64,000 bases of DNA from Sedimentisphaerales bacterium (GTDB lineage: Bacteria > Planctomycetota > Phycisphaerae > Sedimentisphaerales > Anaerobacaceae). The stretch covers positions 1 through 64,000 of the forward strand of contig JAFGDN010000053.1 of NCBI GenBank assembly GCA_016932095.1. The letters run 5' to 3'. Numbering within the stretch: the first letter of the stretch is position 1; each line of letters begins with the position of its first letter. Position numbers and translations under genes: made by a program. Under the pieces are notes generated by a model. That model was not told where the DNA came from. It made no database searches and saw only the letters and a program-made list of their open reading frames with translations. Below, one piece after another: positions 16,479 to 24,795 of the stretch.

Positions 16479-16607
16479 TAAACACTTTTCAAAACCCAAC
16501 TCAAGTAACAGCAAGCACTTAAATCTTATTTCCTCACAAGGGTATTGCCAGACCAAACGTCCTATAAGAAAATTTGCAAAATTTTTTCAAAAAAATTGTT
16601 TTTTATG

Positions 16608-16660
16608 TTGACGAAGTGGCAGCAAGTGGTGATAATTCCCTACAAGTGGTTAATTAGTGG
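16608..16660 (+). promoter_or_regulatory. mraZ promoter with MraZ-type operator repeats
   Basis: TTGACG (16608-16613), exactly 17 bases and GATAAT (16631-16636) form the promoter. AAGTGG boxes start at 16614, 16624 and 16644, and a TAGTGG box at 16655, so they lie on one DNA face with a 10-base step (one position, 16634, is skipped). MraZ proteins of other bacteria bind tandem (A)AAGTGG-N3 or TGGGN5-type boxes with the same period and repress their own dcw operon. Two boxes fill the -35/-10 spacer, so binding should block polymerase. Confidence 0.85.
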
Positions 16661-16670
16661 GATTGAGAAC

Positions 16671-17144
16671 ATGCTGTTATTAACAGGCGAATACGAACAT
16701 ACAATCGACGACAAGGGCAGAGTCCTCGTCTCGAACAAGCTCCGCAATCAAATCGACACGAAAGAGCACGGGGGCAATTTTTACTTAGTCGTCGGGGCTA
16801 ACGGCATTTTGTGTCTCTATCCCGAGAAATGTTTCGAGCGTTTGTCGGCCGCAATGGCGCAGAAAAACGCCGCGCCCGACGAGACCGTTGCTTTCGAGCG
16901 AATGAACTTCGCTTTGGCAGGGAAGGTCGAGTTAGACAGCCAGGGACGGCTGCTTTTAACAGAAAAGCTGCGCAAAAGAACCGGCTTGAAAGATAACGTT
17001 ACTTTGGTAGGTGTGCGTGACCACATTGAGCTTTGGAACACCCCCGACTGGGAGCAGTATGTGGCCGATAATATGGCCCAGTTTCAGAAGCGCGTGGCCC
17101 AGGTTCGGCAGGAAGTTCTGCAGAAGCAAAATCAGGACGTTTAG
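16671..17144 (+). CDS. mraZ: MraZ transcriptional regulator of the dcw cluster
   Basis: I chose the ATG at 16671 (MLLLTGEYEHTIDDKGRVLV) over the upstream in-frame ATG at 16545, because the latter would lie ahead of the promoter. The 157-residue protein has two AbrB-like SpoVT/MraZ domains, each with the DxxGRxxxP-like motif: DDKGRVLVSNKLR near residue 14 and DSQGRLLLTEKLR near 88. MraZ forms rings and binds tandem repeats in its own promoter. Here such repeats lie just upstream. A charged coiled tail (QKRVAQVRQEVLQKQNQ) is longer than in E. coli MraZ. Confidence 0.95.
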   Translation: MLLLTGEYEHTIDDKGRVLVSNKLRNQIDTKEHGGNFYLVVGANGILCLYPEKCFERLSAAMAQKNAAPDETVAFERMNFALAGKVELDSQGRLLLTEKLRKRTGLKDNVTLVGVRDHIELWNTPDWEQYVADNMAQFQKRVAQVRQEVLQKQNQDV

Positions 17145-17165
17145 AAAGGGGTCAAAGGTGGAGAT

Positions 17166-17375
17166 ATGATTGATTTGCATCCGAACCATTGTGAAGTAGT
17201 GAAGGAAACGCTGGCAGGCAGAAGGACAACCGACGAGCAGACGCTTTCGTCGGTAGCAGTCCTCAGCGAACGGCTGGAGCGGGTGAAAAAGCTGGGGCAG
17301 AGATTTTCACGTATCGAGTTTTCTCCCTCGGTTAAAGAGCTAAAAAGCCGGTCCGGCAGGATGGTAACCGTTTAG
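17166..17375 (+). CDS. Small soluble protein between mraZ and rsmH
   Basis: The 69-residue product (start MIDLHPNHCEVVKETLAGRR) is polar and largely helical, with no membrane segment or signal. It lies 21 bases after mraZ and 20 bases before the rsmH frame, on the same strand, and GGTGGAGAT precedes its ATG, so it is probably a real operon member. I do not recognise the family. In standard dcw clusters mraZ and rsmH are adjacent, so this gene is an addition. Confidence 0.65.
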   Translation: MIDLHPNHCEVVKETLAGRRTTDEQTLSSVAVLSERLERVKKLGQRFSRIEFSPSVKELKSRSGRMVTV

Positions 17376-17395
17376 CCCATCCCGCAAAGCGCAGG

Positions 17396-18328
17396 GTGAG
17401 GTGTCTTGTATTTTATATAAAAGTGAATGGTGCGGCGACGGAACATATACCGGTTCTTGCTGATGCACTGGCCGAACGAGTTAAGCTACCGCAGGATGCG
17501 GTGGTCGTCGATACGACCGTTGGCAATGGAGGCCACAGCTTAATGTTCGGCAAAGGATTGGGCCCAGAGGGAGCAATTATCGGCCTGGATGTGGATATAG
17601 ACGCTATCCGAAGGGCCCAGTCCGCTTTACAGCAGTTAAAATGCAGGGTGTTCCTGCTTAACTCGAATTTTTCTGACGTCAAAGATGCTGTTTTGCGGCA
17701 GGGTTTTGAAAAAGTCGATTTTATCCTCGCGGACCTCGGCGTCTGCTCATCCCAGCTTGACGATTCTCTTATGGGACTTAGCTTTCAGCGCAATATGCCT
17801 CTCGATATGCGTTTGGATAAAAGATTAAAGACCACTGCTGCCGATATAATTAACAGGACAGATGAGAAATCGCTCGCCGATTTGATATATAAGTTTGGCG
17901 AAGAAAGGGCGTCCCGGCGAATAGCGAAATGTATAGTCGAGCATCGTCGCCGGGAAAAAATTACAACGACGGGTCAGCTTGCCGCGATTGTGTCTGCCGC
18001 GATGACAGGCCGAGGCACAAAAAAGTGGACTCGAATTCACCCGGCAACGAGAACTTTTCAGGCGCTGAGAATCGCAGTAAACGATGAGCTTGGCAACCTG
18101 GCGGCACTGCTCGAAACGGCGCCCCAGATTCTGAAAAAAGACGGCCGGGTCGCGATTATCAGTTTTCACAGCTTGGAAGACCGGCTCGTCAAAACAAGTT
18201 TTCGTGAAAATGAAAAACAGGGCGTTTACAGGATATTGACGGAAAAACCTGTTGTGGCAGACCATAACGAGGTGTTGCGGAATAGACGTGCAAGAAGCGC
18301 AAAATTAAGAATCGCTCAGAGAAATTAA
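17396..18328 (+). CDS. rsmH: 16S rRNA (cytosine-1402-N4)-methyltransferase
   Basis: The product transfers a methyl group from S-adenosylmethionine to N4 of C1402 of 16S rRNA in the ribosomal P site. Diagnostic blocks: EHIPVLADAL near the N-terminus, VVDTTVGNGGHS (SAM loop), LGVCSSQLDD, FQRNMPLDMR, the TFQALRIAVNDEL block and IISFHSLEDRLVK near the end. The length (310) is normal. The start is uncertain: GTG at 17396 or GTG at 17423 (followed by NGAATEHIPVL); neither has a good ribosome site, but the upstream gene ends only 20 bases before. Confidence 0.95.
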   Translation: MRCLVFYIKVNGAATEHIPVLADALAERVKLPQDAVVVDTTVGNGGHSLMFGKGLGPEGAIIGLDVDIDAIRRAQSALQQLKCRVFLLNSNFSDVKDAVLRQGFEKVDFILADLGVCSSQLDDSLMGLSFQRNMPLDMRLDKRLKTTAADIINRTDEKSLADLIYKFGEERASRRIAKCIVEHRRREKITTTGQLAAIVSAAMTGRGTKKWTRIHPATRTFQALRIAVNDELGNLAALLETAPQILKKDGRVAIISFHSLEDRLVKTSFRENEKQGVYRILTEKPVVADHNEVLRNRRARSAKLRIAQRN

Positions 18329-18353
18329 CGGGAAAGGAAAAGGGAGTTTCGTT

Positions 18354-19223
18354 ATGACATCGGACGCAAAGATTGGGTTGTTGCTGGGGCTGGTATTCAT
18401 ATTTATCATCGCCTTCGTAATCAACGGCCTGCCGGGCCTTCACAATAAGGACGACGGCAATACCCTGACCAAGAATATGGTCGGTTTGCAAAACAGCCAG
18501 ACGGGTCTCGGCGCCAACGAGCGCAAGCTGGTTCTCGAGGCAACGCCGGGCGCGGCGCAACCCGTCGAAAACGCGTCTCCGTCGCCTGAGCAAGCCGGCG
18601 ACTCTGACGATATTCGTTTTTCAATGGCATTACCAGAGGGCACGCCCACAACCACCGACGCCACTGCCTCGTCAAAAGCAGTAACCGAGCCGGTTACAGT
18701 GCCGGTCGATTCCACCGTGCCGGTTCAGCCGGCCACAGCGAAAGTGCACGTCGTGCAGGATGGCGACACGCTCGGTTCGATTGCCAAAAGCGTTTACGGT
18801 CCTGTCGAAGGCAACAAGCTGGCGACTATTAACGCAATATTTGAAGCCAATCGCAAAATACTCGCTTCCGCCGATTCACTTCAGGTTGGGCAAAAACTTA
18901 CGATACCGCCTTTATCCGGCTCAAACGTTTCTTCGCAGACGCCGGCAAACGTCCTTTCCGGGCGGGACTTTACAAAGGCAGAATCGGTCGGGAAAAGACA
19001 TTTAACAGCCGGCGCAGATACAACAGCAGCGAGCGACAAGGCGAATTCTTCGAAATCGGCCCGAATTTACGTCGTCAAGGAAGGCGACAGCTTGTGGCGC
19101 ATCGCCGCCAATCAGCTCGGCGACGGCAATCGCTATAAGGAAATCGTCCGACTCAACAGCAACAAACTGTCCAGCGAAGACGACATTCAGGTTGCTATGC
19201 AATTGAGGATGCCGGCCAAGTAA
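18354..19223 (+). CDS. Membrane-anchored protein with two LysM domains
   Basis: The product (289 aa) has one N-terminal transmembrane helix (LLLGLVFIFIIAFVINGL, residues ~9-26), a disordered Pro/Thr/Ser-rich linker, and two LysM domains: residues ~125-180 (VHVVQDGDTLGSIAKSVYG) and ~235-289 (IYVVKEGDSLWRIAANQLG). LysM binds the glycan strands of peptidoglycan. The strong Shine-Dalgarno AAAGGGAG precedes the ATG. It stands between rsmH and ftsL-ftsI, where no LysM gene is found in standard dcw clusters, so it probably works in septal or lateral wall synthesis. Confidence 0.85.
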   Translation: MTSDAKIGLLLGLVFIFIIAFVINGLPGLHNKDDGNTLTKNMVGLQNSQTGLGANERKLVLEATPGAAQPVENASPSPEQAGDSDDIRFSMALPEGTPTTTDATASSKAVTEPVTVPVDSTVPVQPATAKVHVVQDGDTLGSIAKSVYGPVEGNKLATINAIFEANRKILASADSLQVGQKLTIPPLSGSNVSSQTPANVLSGRDFTKAESVGKRHLTAGADTTAASDKANSSKSARIYVVKEGDSLWRIAANQLGDGNRYKEIVRLNSNKLSSEDDIQVAMQLRMPAK

Positions 19224-19252
19224 AGACCGGCCTTTGAATATGGGTGCAGGTT

Positions 19253-19510
19253 ATGCGTCTGGGTTTTCGACTTGTTTTTGTTGCATTTTTCTTCACCTCG
19301 GTGCTGCTCGCCGCAGCTTATATCCGCAATGCTAACGACAGAATATTTTATAAAATATGCTCCGCACGCGTTTCACAGAACCGACTAAGGCAGCAGCTCA
19401 CGGCCAAACAGCTTCGTCTCGAAAATCTGATTAACCCCGCCAGCGTATCCCGGCAGGTTGATTCCGCCAACGGTTTACCAGCCGGACCGGGCGGTCAAAT
19501 ATCAAGATGA
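19253..19510 (+). CDS. FtsL-like small bitopic membrane protein
   Basis: The ATG at 19253 (MRLGFRLVFVAFFF) is preferred to the GTG at 19244. The 85-residue product has a single membrane helix (residues ~5-24) and a basic periplasmic helix with heptad character (SQNRLRQQLTAKQLRLENLI). Size, topology and place directly before ftsI are those of FtsL, a coiled-coil divisome scaffold. FtsL proteins share little sequence, so the call rests on form and position. Its stop overlaps the ftsI start (ATGA). Confidence 0.6.
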   Translation: MRLGFRLVFVAFFFTSVLLAAAYIRNANDRIFYKICSARVSQNRLRQQLTAKQLRLENLINPASVSRQVDSANGLPAGPGGQISR

Positions 19511-21234
19511 AAAACAACCGAATATCAACTTTTTTGTTTGCCCTGCTCATAGCCGTTTTCCTGGCCCTTGCCGCGAGATGTTTTTACCTGCAATATTATA
19601 AAAATGAGCAATATACATCACAGTGTACGCAACAGAAGCAGGCGGTCGCCACGCTCATACCCCAGCGTGGGGTTATTATGGACTGTCGCGGAAGGGTGCT
19701 GGCCGGAAGTAAAGAGGTACAGATGGTCTTCGCCGAGCCGCGCATATTAAAAGAAGTCAAAGAAACTTCCTGTGAGCTTGCCCCCGTCCTCGATATGGGC
19801 GCCCATATCATCTGCAAGCTCATCACCGACAGCGCCAACCCCGGCTTTGCGAGGATACGCACCGACGTCGATTACAACCAGGCCGCCCAAGCCCGAAAAA
19901 TATACGGCGTAGGCGTGGAATCGAGCTGCCAGAGGCATTACCCGATGGGACGGCTCGCCTCGCACGTCGTCGGCTTCACCAGCGCCGATAACAGGGGTCT
20001 GGAAGGCATAGAGTTCGCATACGACAGCGACCTGGCCGGCTCGGTCGGGCGAAACGTCTTTATCGCCGACGCCCATCGGCGGCCGATTCGCCTGAAAGAC
20101 CACGAAACAAAAGTCGCCGACGGCGTCGGAATCATTCTCACCCTCGACGCCACCATTCAGCAGTTCGCGAGCGAAGCGCTGCTCGAACAATATTTAAGTT
20201 ATCGCGCCGAGTCCGCGATTGCCATTGTGGCCGAACCCAAAACCGGCGCAATTCTTGCTATGGTAGCGCTGCCGGATTTCGACCCTGAACATTTCAATAC
20301 AGCAGACCCCGATACCCTTCGTAACCGCGCCATAACCGACCAGTTCGAACCCGGCTCGCTCATCAAGCCGATAGTTATGGCAATCGCGCTCGACGACAAG
20401 GTCGTCAGTCGCAACGATACGATTTTCTGTGAAAACGGCTCATATTGCGGCAAGGGCTTCGGCTGTATCGGCGAATACCGCGATGGCTTTGGTAATTTGA
20501 GCGTCCGCGACATGCTTGTCAAGTCAAGCAATATCGGTATGGCAAAAGTCGGCCAGCGAATGGGTAAAGACAAGCTCTATAACGGCCTTAAACTTTTTGG
20601 TTTCGGCAGCCAGACCGGTATCGACCTGCCGGGGGAGGCCCCGGGGCTTCTCTGGCCTACGCCGAAATGGACCGGCTACAGCGTTACCCGGATACCCTTC
20701 GGTCAGGAAATCACCGTTACCGCCCTGCAGCTTGTCCGCGGCTTTTGCATCCTCGCCAACGGCGGCAGGCCCATCAGGCCTCACGTCGTCAAGGCCGTGG
20801 TTGATAATCAGGGTGATATCGTAAAATTGACAAAAGCGCCGCCGCCCGTGGGCTTCTGCGTTGACCCCGATGTTGCCAAATGGATTGTTACCGAGACCCT
20901 GACCGGCGTCATCAACGAGGGAACCGGCAGAAGAGCGAAGCTTAAAAAATGGCAGGTCTTTGGCAAAACCGGCACCGCCAACATCGCTAAAACCGGCGAA
21001 AGGGGTTATGCCGAGCACGAATATGTGGCCTCATTCATAGGCGGCGCTCCCGCTGAAGACCCTGCTGTGATTGTCCTCGTTTCGGTCCGCAAACCCGATA
21101 TTTCCTTAGGCAAGGGCTACACAGGCGGCACAGTCGCCGCACCAGTCGTCGGTAAAATCTTAGAAAGAACCCTCACTTACCTCGAAAACAGCCGCCCCGC
21201 CACCCTGCCGAAAACCTATCTCGCCGCCAATTAA
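19507..21234 (+). CDS. ftsI: Penicillin-binding protein, FtsI/PBP3-type transpeptidase
   Basis: This class B PBP crosslinks peptidoglycan. One membrane helix (residues ~7-26) is followed by a pedestal with the conserved PQRGVIMDCRGRVLA. The transpeptidase domain has the SxxK motif GSLIKP (Ser284, Lys287), SSN (340-342) and KTGT (487-490), all intact. It overlaps the FtsL-like gene by four bases. FtsI identity over other class B PBPs rests on its place in the mraZ-rsmH-ftsL cluster. The usual followers (murE, murF, mraY, murD, ftsW) are absent: the cluster ends at the hairpin at 21239-21257. Confidence 0.9.
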   Translation: MKNNRISTFLFALLIAVFLALAARCFYLQYYKNEQYTSQCTQQKQAVATLIPQRGVIMDCRGRVLAGSKEVQMVFAEPRILKEVKETSCELAPVLDMGAHIICKLITDSANPGFARIRTDVDYNQAAQARKIYGVGVESSCQRHYPMGRLASHVVGFTSADNRGLEGIEFAYDSDLAGSVGRNVFIADAHRRPIRLKDHETKVADGVGIILTLDATIQQFASEALLEQYLSYRAESAIAIVAEPKTGAILAMVALPDFDPEHFNTADPDTLRNRAITDQFEPGSLIKPIVMAIALDDKVVSRNDTIFCENGSYCGKGFGCIGEYRDGFGNLSVRDMLVKSSNIGMAKVGQRMGKDKLYNGLKLFGFGSQTGIDLPGEAPGLLWPTPKWTGYSVTRIPFGQEITVTALQLVRGFCILANGGRPIRPHVVKAVVDNQGDIVKLTKAPPPVGFCVDPDVAKWIVTETLTGVINEGTGRRAKLKKWQVFGKTGTANIAKTGERGYAEHEYVASFIGGAPAEDPAVIVLVSVRKPDISLGKGYTGGTVAAPVVGKILERTLTYLENSRPATLPKTYLAAN

Positions 21235-21238
21235 AAAT

Positions 21239-21257
21239 CCCCAGCTTTATTCTGGGG
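21239..21257. terminator. Bidirectional terminator between ftsI and the zinc-ribbon gene
   Basis: CCCCAG (21239-21244) and CTGGGG (21252-21257) pair around CTTTATT. Reading minus, the stem is followed by ATTTTTAA, a good T tract for the 21260-22015 gene; reading plus, CTTTA follows. Confidence 0.75.
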
Positions 21258-21259
21258 CT

Positions 21260-22015
21260 TTACGGCCCGGCCGTCCATTTTAATGTGTCAATTTCTTCGG
21301 TCTTAACAAAGGCGACGTGGCCATCGCAAAACAAGACGTTGCATCCCTCTTCCTGGTGATTTCCAATCGACAAAAGCTCCGGCCCTCCCGACTGGTTCCA
21401 ACCGGGTTTCGACTCGAAAAGTAAAACCATATCAGCCGGGGCTTTCGCGCCCAGCTCCTCTACGTTTTTGTTCATCGAATAATTGCACGGGCCTTTGCTG
21501 GCGCCTCTGCAGCGGAACTGATTTGGGTCAACATCTTCATATTCAATCAGCAAATCACACCACTGTTCGCAGGACGGGAATTTATCATTATTATCACCCG
21601 AGTAGAGCAGCATTGCTTTGCCGAGACCGGCTAAATTTTCCCCGCAATTCATTCGATACACAATCATTCTTGTCCTTGCCAGCGCAGGCATCATAATCCC
21701 CATTACCAGCGCCACAAAAGGCAGCGCCACCACCGGCGTTACAATGCCCGCGACGGCAAACCCTGTGCCCTTAAGCTGCCCCTTACTTTTGGTAATCATA
21801 ACAAGTGAAATGATTCCGAGGATAAAAGCAATCGGTGCAGTCAGTAAAAACGTGCAGAAGCTCAGTATGCCGAACACCATCGATGCTATCGCCATTCCGC
21901 TTGTTTTCGCCGCCGGCGCAGGCGATGCTGTTTTCGCCGCTGTAATTGCCGAACCGCAACCGCGGCAAAAACTCGCCCCATCAGGATTTTCAACTCCACA
22001 TTTCGGACAAAACAT
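21260..22015 (-). CDS. Zinc-ribbon, DUF4190-like membrane protein with prepilin-type C-terminal motif
   Basis: The product (251 aa) starts with a zinc ribbon (FCPKCGVENPDGASFCRGCG, two CxxC pairs). A DUF4190-like double hairpin follows (MAIASMVFGILSF, IAFILGIISLVMI). A third hydrophobic stretch (VALPFVALVMGIMMPALART) leads into a domain like DUF1559 pseudopilins, with ENLAGLGKAMLLYSGDNNDK and the terminal VLFCDGHVAFV, the H-x9-DG-type motif typical of planctomycetes. AAGGGGAAC precedes the ATG. It is the last gene of the minus-strand mre/mrdA unit. Function unknown; the combination suggests an envelope protein. Confidence 0.8.
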   Translation of the reverse strand: MFCPKCGVENPDGASFCRGCGSAITAAKTASPAPAAKTSGMAIASMVFGILSFCTFLLTAPIAFILGIISLVMITKSKGQLKGTGFAVAGIVTPVVALPFVALVMGIMMPALARTRMIVYRMNCGENLAGLGKAMLLYSGDNNDKFPSCEQWCDLLIEYEDVDPNQFRCRGASKGPCNYSMNKNVEELGAKAPADMVLLFESKPGWNQSGGPELLSIGNHQEEGCNVLFCDGHVAFVKTEEIDTLKWTAGP

Positions 22016-22054
22016 AAAGTTCCCCTTTCATTTATAGCTTTTTAAACGCAGTTT

Positions 22055-24157
22055 TTATAAATCACCAATATATCCTGCCTCGACGCAAAATTGCAAGACA
22101 TCTCTGGCCAGGGGCGCTGCGTCTGCTGAACCCTGCTGGCCTCCCTCGACGACAATCGCGATTGCGATGGCTTTGCCGTTATTATCTTTGGCAAAGCCGG
22201 CAAACCAGGCGTGGTCAGGCCGCTCGGTCGAGCCGGTCTTGCCGTATATCTTTACTCCGCGAGCAGAAAAAAATGATAATGAACGCGCGAATTCCCTGTA
22301 GGCCGTGCCGCCCGATTCCGCGACAACCGCTCGCATCCCGTCATAAATTACCGCCAGCGTCGCCGGCGTGATTTCCATCTCGACTGTCTCTGCTTTGGCG
22401 GCACAGGGGTCTGTAATCAATCTCGCCGGCCTATAAACCCCGTCTCTGGCCAAGCACGCCATTGCGTTGGCCACCTGTAACGGTGTTACCCTGATGTTGC
22501 CGTGCCCTATCCCGAACCATCGTTTCTCGCCCGGCTCCAGGGGCGGAACCTGCTCAAAACTGGTTATTGTTTCTTTTGCAGGCATATTCGAAATCTGCCC
22601 CTGCATTTGTCTTAAATCACGTGAATCATCGCCGGCCTGTAAATCGGCCAACGTCCTATGCCCATACCCGAATCGGTATAGCCAGCTTTGAAGGGTAAGC
22701 TCATCTGTCCTGTCGGCCAAGTGGGAAAAATATATGTTGCAGCTTCCCTTTATAGCGTTGCGTGCGCTGTTTGACCACAGCGTATCGTGACCGACCCCAT
22801 TGTTCCTGAGGTATATCCAGCAGCTCGGCCAGCCCTGCGGCGCCCTGTGGGCGGGACAGTTTATGACCTGGTTTACCGAGATTTGCCCCGATTCGAGACC
22901 AGCCGTCAGAATCACCGGCTTAATGACCGACCCGGGCGGGTATTGCTCATTTATTGCGCGGTTACGCAGCGGCTCACAGGGGTCTGCCGCCAGTTTGCCG
23001 TAATTTTGCCTGACGAAGTTCAAATCGTAGCTCGGCAGGGATACAAGGGCCAGGATATCGCCCGTGCCGGCATCGATTACAACTCCCGCCGTCGGCGCGT
23101 CGCAATTGGGATTAAAAACACAATCGGTAAAATGATTTTCAATCTGCCGCTGCAGCTCGATATCGAGCGTCAACCGAACGTCTTTTCCGAATTCCGGCTC
23201 AGTCCTGCTTACCAATTCGCGGTCAATATCATAAACAAGCTCCCCGCGTTTACCCCGCAGAATTTGCTCGCAGGTGAATTCCACGCCGTCTTCCCTTCCG
23301 CAAACCTCGTCATCGAGATAGCTCGAAAACCTGTCGCCGGCGAACTGACGCTTGTCCTGTTGGCTCGGCGGCCCCACCCAGCCGATTACCTGGGCCGCAA
23401 CCGAGCCGTATGGATAAAAACGTTCGCCCTTTGCCAGCACCTCAACGCCGTTGAAGTCCAGAAATTCCACCCGCGCAGCGAACACATCGTCCTCGGTCTT
23501 CAATTCGACCATGGGCCAAACCTTTTCGGTTTCTGCTATGTCGTTGACTTTGGCAATCAGCTTCAGTCGCTGCGGCGGGTCGGGAAACCTGCTCTCGAAA
23601 TCCTCGACTGCCTCGCTGAACGGCACATTGTTGAGGTTTCTGTCGTATTTTTCGAGTATCTCGTCGCCGGGCCTGTTCCTCGCCCAGGCCAGAAACGTCC
23701 GCAGGTTCCAGATTCTGTCGTTGATTTTCTGGAGACGCTGCACGACCTCCTCCCGCGACATTCCGAACTGCTCGCATTTGACTATCAGAAGCTCAAGGTC
23801 ATTGAGCCGATTCTCAAATTCCTCCCGTATTTCCGCCATATTGGCGTCCGGGTTTTTGTCTATTGCCTGCACTGCCATTGACTGTCGAACACGCTCATCA
23901 AGAAACCTGCTCAGCTCATAGTTGATTCCCAGCCAGAATTTCAAATCATCGCCGGCCGTTACTTTTTCCTTCCTGTCCAATATCCTGCCCCGCAGCGTCC
24001 GAACCTGCCGGTTTACGCCCCGTTGAATCTTCAGCTGCGCAACCTGCTCCCTGTAAAAAGACGTCGATAGAAGCTGCATATCCGCCAGCCGCAGCACGCA
24101 CACGACCAGCATCGCTGCGATGATGATAACCAGAATTATAATCCGCCTGCCGTACAT
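22055..24157 (-). CDS. mrdA: Penicillin-binding protein 2 (elongation-specific transpeptidase)
   Basis: The product (700 aa) is a class B PBP for lateral wall growth. It has an N-terminal membrane helix (IIILVIIIAAMLVVCVLRLA), the pedestal block RTLRGRILDRK, then the transpeptidase motifs PPGSVIKPV (SxxK, near residue 410), GSCNIYFSH (SxN as SCN, near 472) and KTGSTERPDHAWFAG (near 639). A helical insert of about 110 residues after the N-terminal block makes it longer than E. coli PBP2 (633). It directly follows mreBCD, as in many elongasome operons, but rodA is missing. No good Shine-Dalgarno is seen. A heptamer array fills the gap to mreD. Confidence 0.92.
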   Translation of the reverse strand: MYGRRIIILVIIIAAMLVVCVLRLADMQLLSTSFYREQVAQLKIQRGVNRQVRTLRGRILDRKEKVTAGDDLKFWLGINYELSRFLDERVRQSMAVQAIDKNPDANMAEIREEFENRLNDLELLIVKCEQFGMSREEVVQRLQKINDRIWNLRTFLAWARNRPGDEILEKYDRNLNNVPFSEAVEDFESRFPDPPQRLKLIAKVNDIAETEKVWPMVELKTEDDVFAARVEFLDFNGVEVLAKGERFYPYGSVAAQVIGWVGPPSQQDKRQFAGDRFSSYLDDEVCGREDGVEFTCEQILRGKRGELVYDIDRELVSRTEPEFGKDVRLTLDIELQRQIENHFTDCVFNPNCDAPTAGVVIDAGTGDILALVSLPSYDLNFVRQNYGKLAADPCEPLRNRAINEQYPPGSVIKPVILTAGLESGQISVNQVINCPAHRAPQGWPSCWIYLRNNGVGHDTLWSNSARNAIKGSCNIYFSHLADRTDELTLQSWLYRFGYGHRTLADLQAGDDSRDLRQMQGQISNMPAKETITSFEQVPPLEPGEKRWFGIGHGNIRVTPLQVANAMACLARDGVYRPARLITDPCAAKAETVEMEITPATLAVIYDGMRAVVAESGGTAYREFARSLSFFSARGVKIYGKTGSTERPDHAWFAGFAKDNNGKAIAIAIVVEGGQQGSADAAPLARDVLQFCVEAGYIGDL

Positions 24158-24192
24158 ATATTATTGTGTGCGGCTTGATTTTTGTGCGTTCT

Positions 24193-24227
24193 TCAATCCG
24201 CCGTCCGAAATCCGAAATTTTCAATAA
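24193..24227 (-). repeat. Heptamer array between mreD and mrdA
   Basis: Five 7-base units on the plus strand read TCAATCC, GCCGTCC, GAAATCC, GAAATTT, TCAATAA. The array begins at the base next to the mreD stop codon. Confidence 0.75.
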
Positions 24228-24731
24228 TCAACGTCGCCTGCGACGCGGGCTTTTTATCCGCATCGACCAGTCCAAAAGCATAAACAGAAAAGGCCCCGTG
24301 ACCGCCGAATAAACAGATGTTCCGAGAATCGCCCCGACGCTCATTGCCGCCCCGCTGCGATTCGCTGCAAAGGTCAAAAACCGCGACAATGCACTGCCGC
24401 AAAAATTGATGAGAAATATGGTAAGCGCCTGGTAATGAATTTTCCTGATTGCAATGACGCGGTGCAGATACGCAAGGGCCGTTCCGAAAAGTCCGAAACT
24501 GATTATCCGCGGCCCCATTGGGAAACCCGTCGCCACAATGTCGGCCGCCAAACCAATTATAAATGAGCAGATAATCGCCTCCCGCAACGCGCAGTTAATC
24601 GCGAAAAACACCATCAGAATCAGCAGTAAATCCGGCGTAACGTTAAATCGCGTTACTGCGACAACATCCACCCAGTTTAACTGCACCAGTGCGGCTGTCA
24701 AAACCACCACCGCAAATCGCGGCCACGGCAT
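24228..24731 (-). CDS. mreD: Rod shape-determining protein MreD
   Basis: The 167-residue product has five to six hydrophobic segments and a basic tail (MRIKSPRRRRR). The motif PDLLLILMVFFA near residue 33 and the short loops are typical of MreD, a membrane partner of MreC and PBP2/RodA. It lies between mreC and mrdA in the canonical order mreB-mreC-mreD-mrdA. MreD is poorly conserved, so order and topology carry much of the call. Confidence 0.88.
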   Translation of the reverse strand: MPWPRFAVVVLTAALVQLNWVDVVAVTRFNVTPDLLLILMVFFAINCALREAIICSFIIGLAADIVATGFPMGPRIISFGLFGTALAYLHRVIAIRKIHYQALTIFLINFCGSALSRFLTFAANRSGAAMSVGAILGTSVYSAVTGPFLFMLLDWSMRIKSPRRRRR

Positions 24732-24767
24732 CCTAAAATCTCCTCAGCGGTATGTCCTGTTTCAATT

Positions 24768-24795
24768 AAATTGAAAATTGTAAATCGAAAATCAT
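24768..24795 (-). repeat. Heptamer array between mreC and mreD
   Basis: Four 7-base units read AAATTGA, AAATTGT, AAATCGA, AAATCAT. The mreC stop codon (24792-24794) lies in the last unit. Confidence 0.8.

Noticed and set aside
16545-16670. Upstream in-frame ATG of mraZ
   Set aside because: It would lie before the mraZ promoter and operator boxes; the family start is at 16671.
22787-23881. 364-residue plus-strand frame inside mrdA
   Set aside because: It is the antisense of a clear penicillin-binding protein gene; long opposite frames are common where codon use favours G/C at third positions.
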